A stretch of DNA of 12,275 nucleotides, from the NCBI GenBank assembly GCA_020432595.1, contig JAGQGA010000096.1, positions 1 to 12,275 of the forward strand. Reading direction: 5' to 3'. The notes under the pieces are model-generated. The model did no database searches. It saw only the letters and a program-made list of their open reading frames with translations, and had not been told where the DNA came from. Origin of the DNA: Anaerolineales bacterium (GTDB taxonomy: Bacteria; Chloroflexota; Anaerolineae; Promineifilales; Promineifilaceae). This document shows, piece after piece, positions 6,191 through 12,172 of this stretch; positions within the stretch are counted from its first letter, which is position 1, and the number at the start of each line of letters is the position of its first letter. A program made the translations under genes and the position numbers.

Positions 6191-7656
6191 CTTTCTTCCC
6201 TGTTTAAGTAAAAAGAAGGCGGAAACAGCGTCTCCTCTGAACGACGCTGATAATCGCGCTGGGGATAAGCAGAACGCATCTTTTCAAAATAAGCTTGCGC
6301 CTGCTGACGCATCTCCGCCATGTCCAGGCCGGGTATCTGGCCGTCTTTGACAATCGTGCGCCCATCAACAATCACATCACGGATATTACGGCCGTTTCCC
6401 ATCATGACCAACGTGCGAATCGGATCATCAATAGGCCCCAACCGATAATCACTTAGGTCAATGACAACAATATCTGCTTTGGCTCCCGCTGCAAGCCTGC
6501 CCAAATCATCCCGCCCCAGTGCTTTTGCCCCACCCAGCGTTGCCGCCCGAAACATATCCGCCGCTTGATGGGCATCCTGTCTACCCTCGGCCAAGTTGCC
6601 AGCCATCAGCCCCGTCTCCATCACGCGGATCATGTCAGGTGGAAACGTGTCGCTGCCCATTGCCAGATTAATCCCCGCCTTTTGATAGCGGCGAAATGAA
6701 TGAAGGGCTTTCCCAGATCGGGCAAACACCAGCGGGCAATGGATGACAGACGTGCCTGATTTTGCCAATATCTCTAGCTCACTCAATGATTGCGGATCGG
6801 GACGCTCTTTATTGAGGTAGATGGCATGGGGGATAAGCACCTTCGGATTGAGCAAGTCAAGCTCCTGCAACAGTTGGATCGCCGTTTTCCCATACCATTG
6901 CTGCAAGAACCTTCCTTCCACCTCGCCCTGCAAGCAATGCAGCCGAATCAAGCAATCAAGCTCCTCGGCCGCCGCCTTTGTTTGGCGCAATAGCTCTAGC
7001 GTAACTGTCTCAATACGTGCCGGTAACAAACAGCCTGTCACGCGCCCCTCCGCCGCACCGTCAAATGTTTTGACAAAACGAATGGCATCGCGCAAGCCGC
7101 GCTCCCCTTCTGCCTCATTCCAGAGAACATCTCGGCGGCCGTCTTGATGCACAACGTTGACCCCCGACCGATAGCTAAGACCCAGGTAAGCCCGCAAGCC
7201 TAGCTCAGCCACAATGTCCACCACATCGGCAAACTCATCATAGGTTTCACACCAGGCTTTGTACTGTTCGCCGGCAATTGGCATAAAGGTTGTTACGCCA
7301 TTGAGCGCAAGCTGACTCAGCGCATACCGATGCTTAAAAGCCTCTTCCTCGCGGGAAAACAAATCATGCCGACGGTTGCGGAAATAGTCGGACGACCACT
7401 GCAGCCCCAGGCTGATTTCTGGCGACACCCACGTATCGAGAATCCCGTGATCAATGTCGGCCAGCGCATCTAGGTCAATGAAACCAGGGCTGATAATCGC
7501 TAATCCGACATCAATCGTTTGGTCAACGGCGTGGGGATAATGGTGTCCCACAAATTCGATGCGGTCATCTTGGTAAACCAGTTCTCCATTATGATAGATA
7601 ACATGGTCGTTGCCCTCATAGCCGATGACATAGGCAGCAGTTAGTTTTGTTTTCAT
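6187..7656 (-). CDS. Divergent amidohydrolase-superfamily protein lacking the first HxH metal motif
   Basis: The 489-residue product has the layout of ATZ/TRZ-type amidohydrolases: small N-terminal beta part, barrel starting after PGFID (57-61), H240 in RLHCLQGE, H277 in IPHAIYLN, HCP at 306-308, D336 in MGSDTF, and the composite C-terminal part with GRLAAGAKADIVVIDLSDY. Family members hydrolyse or deaminate small C-N compounds with a bound metal. Here the HxH that normally follows PGF is D61-L-D63. The later ligands are present, so metal binding may be altered or activity changed. I place the start at ATG 7656 with GGAG and AGGTG upstream; an extension to 7800 would cover the promoter region and looks non-coding. 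It is coupled to the cyclotransferase-like gene by an ATGA overlap. GC is lower than neighbours in a hand count (30 of 60 at 6841-6900 against 38 of 60 at 8221-8280). Substrate unknown. Confidence 0.85.
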   Translation of the reverse strand: MKTKLTAAYVIGYEGNDHVIYHNGELVYQDDRIEFVGHHYPHAVDQTIDVGLAIISPGFIDLDALADIDHGILDTWVSPEISLGLQWSSDYFRNRRHDLFSREEEAFKHRYALSQLALNGVTTFMPIAGEQYKAWCETYDEFADVVDIVAELGLRAYLGLSYRSGVNVVHQDGRRDVLWNEAEGERGLRDAIRFVKTFDGAAEGRVTGCLLPARIETVTLELLRQTKAAAEELDCLIRLHCLQGEVEGRFLQQWYGKTAIQLLQELDLLNPKVLIPHAIYLNKERPDPQSLSELEILAKSGTSVIHCPLVFARSGKALHSFRRYQKAGINLAMGSDTFPPDMIRVMETGLMAGNLAEGRQDAHQAADMFRAATLGGAKALGRDDLGRLAAGAKADIVVIDLSDYRLGPIDDPIRTLVMMGNGRNIRDVIVDGRTIVKDGQIPGLDMAEMRQQAQAYFEKMRSAYPQRDYQRRSEETLFPPSFYLNREER

Positions 7657-7761
7657 CACCTGGGTTCTCCCAATTTTTGCCCTTAATTGTACACTTGAAA
7701 GGCTATTCGTAGACCAGTTTGTATGAAAAGGGTAAACAAGTGGGGCAAACGGCCGTTTCTC

Positions 7762-7770
7762 TGCTATACT
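7762..7770 (+). promoter_or_regulatory. Candidate extended -10 promoter for the helicase gene
   Basis: TGCTATACT matches an extended -10 (TGnTATAMT). There is no good -35 at the usual distance, as is common for extended -10 promoters. Transcription would start near 7777 and give a leader of about 120 bases. The AACGGCCGTT palindrome at 7748-7757 sits just upstream. A second possible -35, TTGACA at 7815-7820, has no matching -10. Confidence 0.4.
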
Positions 7771-7776
7771 CCCAAC

Positions 7777-7884
7777 TTGTTTGTGCCTCTGCGGAGCCAA
7801 ACAACCTTATTATTTTGACACAACAGCCCAATACAGGGCTGCATCCATAGCGAGCTAAGCAGACAACTTGGCTCAAACGCCAAG
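7777..7884 (+). promoter_or_regulatory. Structured leader of the helicase gene with the ribosome site in a hairpin
   Basis: Three hairpins follow one another: TTGTTTG/CAAACAA (7777-7783 with 7798-7804, further pairs inside), CAGCCC/GGGCTG (7824-7829 with 7836-7841, loop AATACA), and CTTGGC/GCCAAG (7867-7872 with 7879-7884, loop TCAAAC). The last uses the first three bases of AAGGAG (7882-7887), the ribosome binding site for the GTG at 7897, so it could restrict translation. Confidence 0.5.
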
Positions 7885-7896
7885 GAGTATGCTTTC

Positions 7897-9210
7897 GTGA
7901 GTTTTTCCGAATTTTCTTTCGATGCGCGTGTGCAGGCCGGCATTCAAGCCGCCGGTTATGAAACACCCACCCCCATTCAACAACAAGCCATTCCCGCCAT
8001 TCTGGCTGGGCAAGATGTGCTAGGGCTGGCGCAAACCGGCACCGGCAAAACGGCCGCTTTTATGCTGCCCATTTTGCAGCGGCTGACAACCGGCCCACTG
8101 CGCCGCGTCCGCGCCCTGGTCGTTGCCCCCACCCGCGAACTGGCCGAACAGATTCACCAGGCAACGGCCGTTCTTGCCAAACAAACCCGCATCCGCAGCG
8201 TTCCCATCTACGGCGGCGTGGGCAAAGGCGCCCAACTCGATGCCCTCAAACGGGGCGTTGAAATCGTCATCGCCTGCCCCGGCCGCCTGCTCGACCACAT
8301 CAAAGAAGGCAACATAGACCTTTCCCAAGTCGAAGTGTTGGTGCTGGACGAAGCCGACCGCATGTGCGACATGGGCTTTTTGCCCGACATTCGCCGCATT
8401 TTGAAGCATGTCCCCAACCGGCAGCAAACCCTTTTCTTCTCCGCCACCATGCCCGATGACATCCGCACGCTGGCAAGCGACATCCTCAAAAACCCGACCA
8501 CCGTCCAAATCGGCCTGATTGCCCCGGCCAAAACCGTCTCCCACGCCCTCTATCCCGTGCCAGACCAGAAGCAAAAAACCGACATGCTGCTGACCATGCT
8601 GGATCAGTTTGCCACCAGCCGCGTCATCATTTTTACCCGCACCAAGCACCGGGCGCGGAATTTGGCGCAAAAGCTGGACAAAGTTGGCTACCGGGCGGCG
8701 GCGTTGCAGGGCAACATGACGCAAAACCGGCGGCAGGAAGCAATTGATGGGTTCCGCAAGGGGAAATATGATCTGCTGGTCGCCACCGACATTGCCGCAC
8801 GAGGGATTGACGTGTCAGACATTTCCCACGTCATCAACTACGACATGCCCGACACGGTGGATGCCTACACCCACCGCATTGGCCGCACCGGTCGCGCCGA
8901 GGAAAGTGGCGAGGCGTTTACGCTGGCCGTGGCCGATGATGCGGCGATGGTGCGCGAAATTGAGAAGGTGTTGAAAACGCGGCTGGAGCTGCGCCGCCTG
9001 CCGGACTTCAATTATGGGGATTTTGTGCCGGAACAGCAGTTCCCACAGCGGGGGCCGGTGCAGTCTGCACAACCGCGTGGTGGCAATGGGAGAAACGGCC
9101 GTTCTTCTCAACCCCAAAACTCCCATCGCAACGACCGAGGCAACGGAAACGGCCGTTGGCGCTCCCCCAAGCCCCAAGCCACCCCCCAAAGAAAGCCCAA
9201 TAATCGTTAG
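7897..9210 (+). CDS. DEAD-box ATP-dependent RNA helicase, RhlE-like
   Basis: Unwinds or remodels RNA with ATP, typically in ribosome assembly, mRNA decay or cold adaptation. The 437-residue product shows the Q motif (F3 and T25-P-I-Q28), Walker A AQTGTGKT (45-52), PTRELAEQ, DEAD (151-154), SAT (182-184), ARGIDV, and HRIGRTGR (326-333). A basic low-complexity tail follows from about 380, rich in Asn, Gly, Arg and Gln, probably an extra RNA-binding tail. The RhlE assignment rests on overall shape and the short core with disordered tail. GTG 7897 is chosen because AAGGAG at 7882-7887 lies 9 bases upstream. The gene is monocistronic, divergent from the amidohydrolase, and ends at a perfect 20-bp inverted repeat. 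Two AACGGCCGTT palindromes in the tail encode Asn-Gly-Arg. Confidence 0.95.
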   Translation: MSFSEFSFDARVQAGIQAAGYETPTPIQQQAIPAILAGQDVLGLAQTGTGKTAAFMLPILQRLTTGPLRRVRALVVAPTRELAEQIHQATAVLAKQTRIRSVPIYGGVGKGAQLDALKRGVEIVIACPGRLLDHIKEGNIDLSQVEVLVLDEADRMCDMGFLPDIRRILKHVPNRQQTLFFSATMPDDIRTLASDILKNPTTVQIGLIAPAKTVSHALYPVPDQKQKTDMLLTMLDQFATSRVIIFTRTKHRARNLAQKLDKVGYRAAALQGNMTQNRRQEAIDGFRKGKYDLLVATDIAARGIDVSDISHVINYDMPDTVDAYTHRIGRTGRAEESGEAFTLAVADDAAMVREIEKVLKTRLELRRLPDFNYGDFVPEQQFPQRGPVQSAQPRGGNGRNGRSSQPQNSHRNDRGNGNGRWRSPKPQATPQRKPNNR

Positions 9211-9253
9211 AGATTGGGGATTGGAGATTCAATAATCTCCAATCCCCAATCTC
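9210..9253. repeat. Perfect 20-bp inverted repeat, GGAGATT family (copy 3)
   Basis: Arms 9210-9229 and 9234-9253 pair perfectly with a CAAT loop; the first base is the last base of the helicase stop codon. It lies between two convergent genes (helicase, and the small gene ending at 9265), and so is a likely two-way RNA 3' end structure. No T-run is present. Confidence 0.87.
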
Positions 9254-9264
9254 CCAATCTCCAC

Positions 9265-9597
9265 TCATCCCGGCCAATCCGCCCCATCATAATATCGCGT
9301 TCCCCGATGCCCTTGGCGTGGAATCGGCAACTCCAGCCGTTCACCAGGACATGCCACCATAATCAGCGTGCGCGGCTTGCCTGAATCCGGGTTTACCGCG
9401 CCGGGAATCAATTCTTTGATTTTGACACGGCCAATAAGCCGGTCGTTAAAAATAGTGTAAACATAGTCGCCCACGTTTAGGCGCGACGGCTTCCCTGCCA
9501 TGTGAAACTCAAATTCACACAGGCTGCCGTCATACAACGCTACGGCCGCTTCCTCACCTCGGCCGGCGGGAATTGTTTTTGTGATGCCAAAACTCAT
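9265..9597 (-). CDS. Small hypothetical protein, possibly PUA/ASCH-like
   Basis: A soluble protein of 110 residues with no signal peptide or membrane segment. GDYVYTIFNDRLIGRVKIKE (43-62) resembles the strand pattern of ASCH/PUA-like RNA-binding folds, but the match is weak and from memory. GAGGA at 9605-9609, 7 bases before the ATG, supports the start at 9597. It follows the M42 peptidase gene on the same strand, separated by 112 bases that hold an inverted repeat. The coding frame looks real from the ribosome site and composition; the function is not known. Confidence 0.7.
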   Translation of the reverse strand: MSFGITKTIPAGRGEEAAVALYDGSLCEFEFHMAGKPSRLNVGDYVYTIFNDRLIGRVKIKELIPGAVNPDSGKPRTLIMVACPGERLELPIPRQGHRGTRYYDGADWPG

Positions 9598-9618
9598 GAA
9601 TCATTCCTCGCATAAATA

Positions 9619-9675
9619 GAGATTGGAGATTAGAGATTGGAAGAGTAAACCCCCTAATCTCCAATCCCCAATCTC
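9619..9675. repeat. Intergenic inverted repeat, GGAGATT family (copy 4)
   Basis: Arms 9619-9638 and 9656-9675 pair over 20 bases with two mismatches and a 17-base loop. CTTTT follows on the + strand, but the flanking genes are both on the minus strand, so a classic terminator role is doubtful. Confidence 0.8.
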
Positions 9676-9709
9676 CTTTTGCAAAATGCTAATGGATGCC
9701 CTTCTCCCT

Positions 9710-10750
9710 CTATTGCAGCCCCGCCTTCACCAACGCCTCCAACCAATCCACCGTTGCCACAATGTCGCTCAGATGCCCCATTTCAAACGGGGTATGGGTA
9801 TAGCGCGTGGGGAAAGCTACCAGCGCCGACGGAATATCAGCCTTCATAAACGCCGCTCCATCGCTGCCAAAAGAGCCAAAAACGGCGTGCTGAATGGGTA
9901 TATCGGCCTGCTTTGCCACCTGCTCTAATTGCTGCGTCAAGGCATAATCATAATGCACCAGCGAATCCTTATGCACTAGCATGGGGCCACCCCCCAGCCG
10001 CACCGGCACCGCCAGCGGATCCACGCCGGGAATGTCGCTGGTTAGCCCCACTTCGATGGCAATCGCCGCATCAAATCGCTCATGGGCAGCCAGCGCATAA
10101 GCACCAATTAGCCCCACTTCCTCCTGCACGGTGCAGGCCAGCGTCAGCGTGCAGCGCAGGTCGGCGGGGTCAAGGCGGCGCAGCAGTTCAGTCAAAATTG
10201 CCAGCGGCACTCGGTCATCCAGCGCCTTGCCCACCACTTTTTGCCCAAATTGGGTCGTGGTAGCTTCCCAGATGACCCGCGTGCCGGGGGTTACGCCCCG
10301 CGCCACCAGCTCCGCTGCCGGCAAACCCGTGTCTACCCAGAAATCGTTCCAGGTTTGGGCGTTGGGTTCGGGCAGGGCTATTGACGCAAGGTGGCCGGTG
10401 ACGGAAGCGATCACGCCGGGAATTTCGCCAGAACGCGCCAGCACGCGCACGCGCTGGCCGATGGTGAAGGCGTTGCGGAAACTGTGGTTATATTGCCACC
10501 CCTGCCCGTTTGCCAGCAGCAAAAAGCCGCCAGGGTGGATGGCGCGGACAAGGTAAGTGAGTTCGTCGGCGTGGGCAGCGAGGAGGAGGCGCGGGCCGCT
10601 GCCACCGACGCGGGCAAGGACGTTACCAACGGCCGTTCTTTCCGTCACCGCCCCCGCATCCCGCCACAACCCCTCAAGCGCATCCAGCACGATCCTTTCC
10701 TGCCCCACAGGGCCGCTCAGTTCGGTTAACGTTTTGATGAGATCAAACAT
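9710..10750 (-). CDS. M42-family metallo-aminopeptidase
   Basis: Predicted cytoplasmic di-metal exopeptidase, usually forming a large self-compartmentalised dodecamer that trims peptides from the N-terminus. The 346-residue product carries the expected ligand set: AHADE (H60, D62), GKALDDR (D178), TVQEEVG (E210 as base, E211 as ligand), E233 in AIEV, and RYTHTP (H319). GSDGAAF (295-301) also fits. Length is typical. I choose ATG 10750 (MFDLIKTLTELSG); an in-frame start at 10798 would add 16 residues made largely from the 10761-10829 inverted repeat. There is no strong ribosome binding site, so the start is moderate. Some relatives are endoglucanases or deblocking peptidases; peptide substrate preference is not readable. 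Confidence 0.9.
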   Translation of the reverse strand: MFDLIKTLTELSGPVGQERIVLDALEGLWRDAGAVTERTAVGNVLARVGGSGPRLLLAAHADELTYLVRAIHPGGFLLLANGQGWQYNHSFRNAFTIGQRVRVLARSGEIPGVIASVTGHLASIALPEPNAQTWNDFWVDTGLPAAELVARGVTPGTRVIWEATTTQFGQKVVGKALDDRVPLAILTELLRRLDPADLRCTLTLACTVQEEVGLIGAYALAAHERFDAAIAIEVGLTSDIPGVDPLAVPVRLGGGPMLVHKDSLVHYDYALTQQLEQVAKQADIPIQHAVFGSFGSDGAAFMKADIPSALVAFPTRYTHTPFEMGHLSDIVATVDWLEALVKAGLQ

Positions 10751-10760
10751 GGGGAAAAGG

Positions 10761-10829
10761 GCAGGTAACAAGTGGCAAGTTGCAAGTCGTGTGTTCAAGC
10801 AAACTTGCCACCTGCCACTTGTTACCTGC
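10761..10829. repeat. Intergenic inverted repeat, CAAGTGG family
   Basis: Arms 10761-10787 and 10803-10829 pair over 27 bases with two mismatches around a 15-base loop. Words CAAGTGG, CAAGTTG and CAAGT follow each other in the left arm. It starts 10 bases upstream of the M42 start and ends 2 bases before the dehydrogenase stop, so it fills the gap between two minus-strand genes. Confidence 0.85.
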
Positions 10830-10831
10830 AG

Positions 10832-11923
10832 TTAGTCAAACATAATCACCGAGCGCAGCGTTTCGCCGCGCTTCATGGCATCAAAGGCGGCTTCGGTTTC
10901 GTCAAGGGTGATGCGACGGCTGACGAGGCCATCGAGGTCAAGCTTGCCCTGCTGGTACCAGTCGGCCAAAATGGGGAAGTCGCGGGCGGGGATGCAGTTG
11001 CCATACCAGGAAACGGTCAGGCTGCCGCCGAGGTCGAAAAAGCGCTGGATGTCAATATCAAGCCGGGGGCCGGGGCCGGGTACGCCGATGAGGACGCAAT
11101 TGCCAGCCAGGTCGCGGCAGAAGAGGGCTTGTTCGAGCGTTTGGCTAATGCCAACGGCTTCAAAGGAGTGGTTGACCCCGTTGCCGCCAGTGAGCCGCTT
11201 AATTTCAGCAACAGGCTCCACTTCGCTGGCGTTGACGGTGTGGGTTGCGCCAAATCCTTTGGCCCATTCCAGCTTTTGCGGGTCTAGGTCTACGGCAATG
11301 ATTTTGGTGGCTCCGGCAATTTTTGCCCCTTGGATAACGCTGTCGCCTACGCCACCGCAGCCAAAAACGGCTACGCTGTCGCCCTGGCGCACGCGGGCGG
11401 AGTAGAGAGCCGCGCCGATGCCGGTCATGACCCCGCAGCCGATGAGCGACATGGGGGCAGGGTCGAGGGCGGGGTCGTAGGTGACGCACTGGACTTCGTG
11501 GACGAGGGTGTGGGTGCAGAAGGTGCCGATGCCGAGAGCGGCATTGAGAACGCCGCCGTTTGTGTCGCGCATTTTGCCTTCGGCGTGGTGGCTGTTGGCG
11601 CAATAGTTGTGTTCGCCCTTCAGGCAGAAGCGACATTCACCGCAGGGGGCGCGCCAGTTAAGCATCACATGGTCGCCGACTTGGACGCGGGTAACGGCCG
11701 TTCCGACCTGTTCCACCACCCCTGCTCCTTCATGCCCCAGCAAAAAGGGGAAGCCATCGGTGCCATAGGTGCCAGTTTTGAGGCCGAGGTCGGTGTGGCA
11801 CACGCCAGAGGCCAGAATACGGACGACCACATCGCGGGGGCCGGGATCATCCAGAACAAAATCTTCGATGGAAACGGGGGCGGCGGGAACGCGGGCAATG
11901 GCACCGCGAGCTTGGATAGGCAT
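10832..11923 (-). CDS. Zinc alcohol dehydrogenase resembling S-(hydroxymethyl)mycothiol dehydrogenase
   Basis: NAD-dependent medium-chain dehydrogenase of 363 residues, the usual length. Catalytic zinc ligands are C42 (GVCHTD), H64 (GHEG) and C163 (GCGVMTG); structural zinc ligands are C94, C97, C100 and C108. The Rossmann loop GCGGVG (188-193) and D212 point to NAD rather than NADP. Long stretches (LNWRAPCGECRFC, ALGIGTF, GATHTVNASEVE, SWYGNC, LRSVIM) closely recall actinobacterial MscR, which oxidises the formaldehyde adduct of mycothiol. Whether this organism has mycothiol is unknown, so another thiol or a plain alcohol/aldehyde substrate is possible. AAGGAG at 11932-11937, 8 bases before the ATG, supports the start. 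A stand-alone gene or first of a unit with the M42 gene downstream. Confidence 0.9.
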   Translation of the reverse strand: MPIQARGAIARVPAAPVSIEDFVLDDPGPRDVVVRILASGVCHTDLGLKTGTYGTDGFPFLLGHEGAGVVEQVGTAVTRVQVGDHVMLNWRAPCGECRFCLKGEHNYCANSHHAEGKMRDTNGGVLNAALGIGTFCTHTLVHEVQCVTYDPALDPAPMSLIGCGVMTGIGAALYSARVRQGDSVAVFGCGGVGDSVIQGAKIAGATKIIAVDLDPQKLEWAKGFGATHTVNASEVEPVAEIKRLTGGNGVNHSFEAVGISQTLEQALFCRDLAGNCVLIGVPGPGPRLDIDIQRFFDLGGSLTVSWYGNCIPARDFPILADWYQQGKLDLDGLVSRRITLDETEAAFDAMKRGETLRSVIMFD

Positions 11924-11944
11924 ATAGTTTACTCCTTAATGGGA

Positions 11945-11974
11945 CGCGGACGAACACGGACGAACGCGGATGAA
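11945..11974. repeat. Three tandem copies of a 10-base word
   Basis: CGCGGACGAA, CACGGACGAA and CGCGGATGAA follow without gaps, 21 bases upstream of the dehydrogenase start. The consensus is CRCGGAYGAA. It lies in the likely 5' region of the dehydrogenase mRNA. Confidence 0.8.
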
Positions 11975-12095
11975 TGGGAAATTTCAACGGTGTGTCGCGG
12001 TTCGTGTTGTCTCCTGTGGATAATTTGGTAGAAACGGGGTGATTTTGACGCAAACGGCCGTTGCTGTCAATTTTGCAGCATGAAACATGAGAAAA

Positions 12096-12153
12096 TAGGA
12101 CGCAGATTTACCTGATGCACCGGATCAGGAAGATCAGGTAAATCTGCGCCCTA
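12096..12153. repeat. Long inverted repeat before the GH130-like gene
   Basis: Arms 12096-12116 and 12133-12153 pair over 21 bases with one A-C mismatch; the 16-base loop is GCACCGGATCAGGAAG. It ends 7 bases before the AGGAGG of the next gene, so it lies in that gene's leader or just upstream. Confidence 0.85.
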
Positions 12154-12160
12154 CTTACGA

Positions 12161-12166
12161 AGGAGG
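12161..12166 (+). promoter_or_regulatory. Shine-Dalgarno site deciding the start of the last gene
   Basis: AGGAGG lies 6 bases before GTG 12173 and 3 bases before GTG 12170. The spacing favours 12173. Confidence 0.7.
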
Positions 12167-12172
12167 CAAGTG

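Larger units (their letters stand above)
118..12062. repeat. Highly iterated palindrome AACGGCCGTT (18 perfect copies, dispersed)
   Basis: Perfect copies start at 118, 139, 347, 877, 1678, 2179, 2407, 2864, 3386, 4228, 4387, 7748, 8163, 9094, 9148, 10628, 11693 and 12053. Nine-base near copies ACGGCCGTT (either strand) lie at 1536, 1766, 4776 and 6388. Sixteen perfect copies are inside genes and two between genes (7748, 12053). The coordinates given here span the set, not one element. It recalls the HIP1 octamer of cyanobacteria in behaviour but has a different sequence. Confidence 0.95.
11924..12172. promoter_or_regulatory. Divergent intergenic region between dehydrogenase and GH130-like gene
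   Basis: This region should hold both divergent promoters. It contains a 10-base tandem repeat, one AACGGCCGTT palindrome (12053-12062), and a long inverted repeat. TTGACG at 12045-12050 could be a -35 for the right-hand gene, but I find no clear -10 at the right distance. No gene is credible here. Confidence 0.4.

Noticed and set aside
7657..7800. N-terminal extension of the amidohydrolase to 7800
   Set aside because: The added residues do not resemble the family, cross the divergent promoter region and include the palindrome; ATG 7656 has better upstream signals.
7703..7966. Minus-strand open frame across the helicase start
   Set aside because: It overlaps the helicase leader and start, with a Cys/Arg-rich translation lacking any motif.
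8020..8724. Long minus-strand open frame opposite the helicase
   Set aside because: Shadow of a gene with every DEAD-box motif; its translation shows no known motif.
9619..9680. Rho-independent terminator with CTTTT
   Set aside because: The T-run is on the + strand while both flanking genes are on the minus strand, and the stem has mismatches and a long loop.
10751..10798. N-terminal extension of the M42 peptidase to 10798
   Set aside because: The extra residues come largely from the inverted repeat arm at 10761-10787; family proteins begin near MFDLIKTL.
11330..12031. Long plus-strand open frame opposite the dehydrogenase start
   Set aside because: It covers the dehydrogenase in antisense and runs into the promoter region; low-complexity Gly/Ala/Val translation.
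2750..12160. CRISPR array made of the GGAGATT repeats
   Set aside because: Copies are inverted pairs spread over kilobases with no regular spacers or cas genes.
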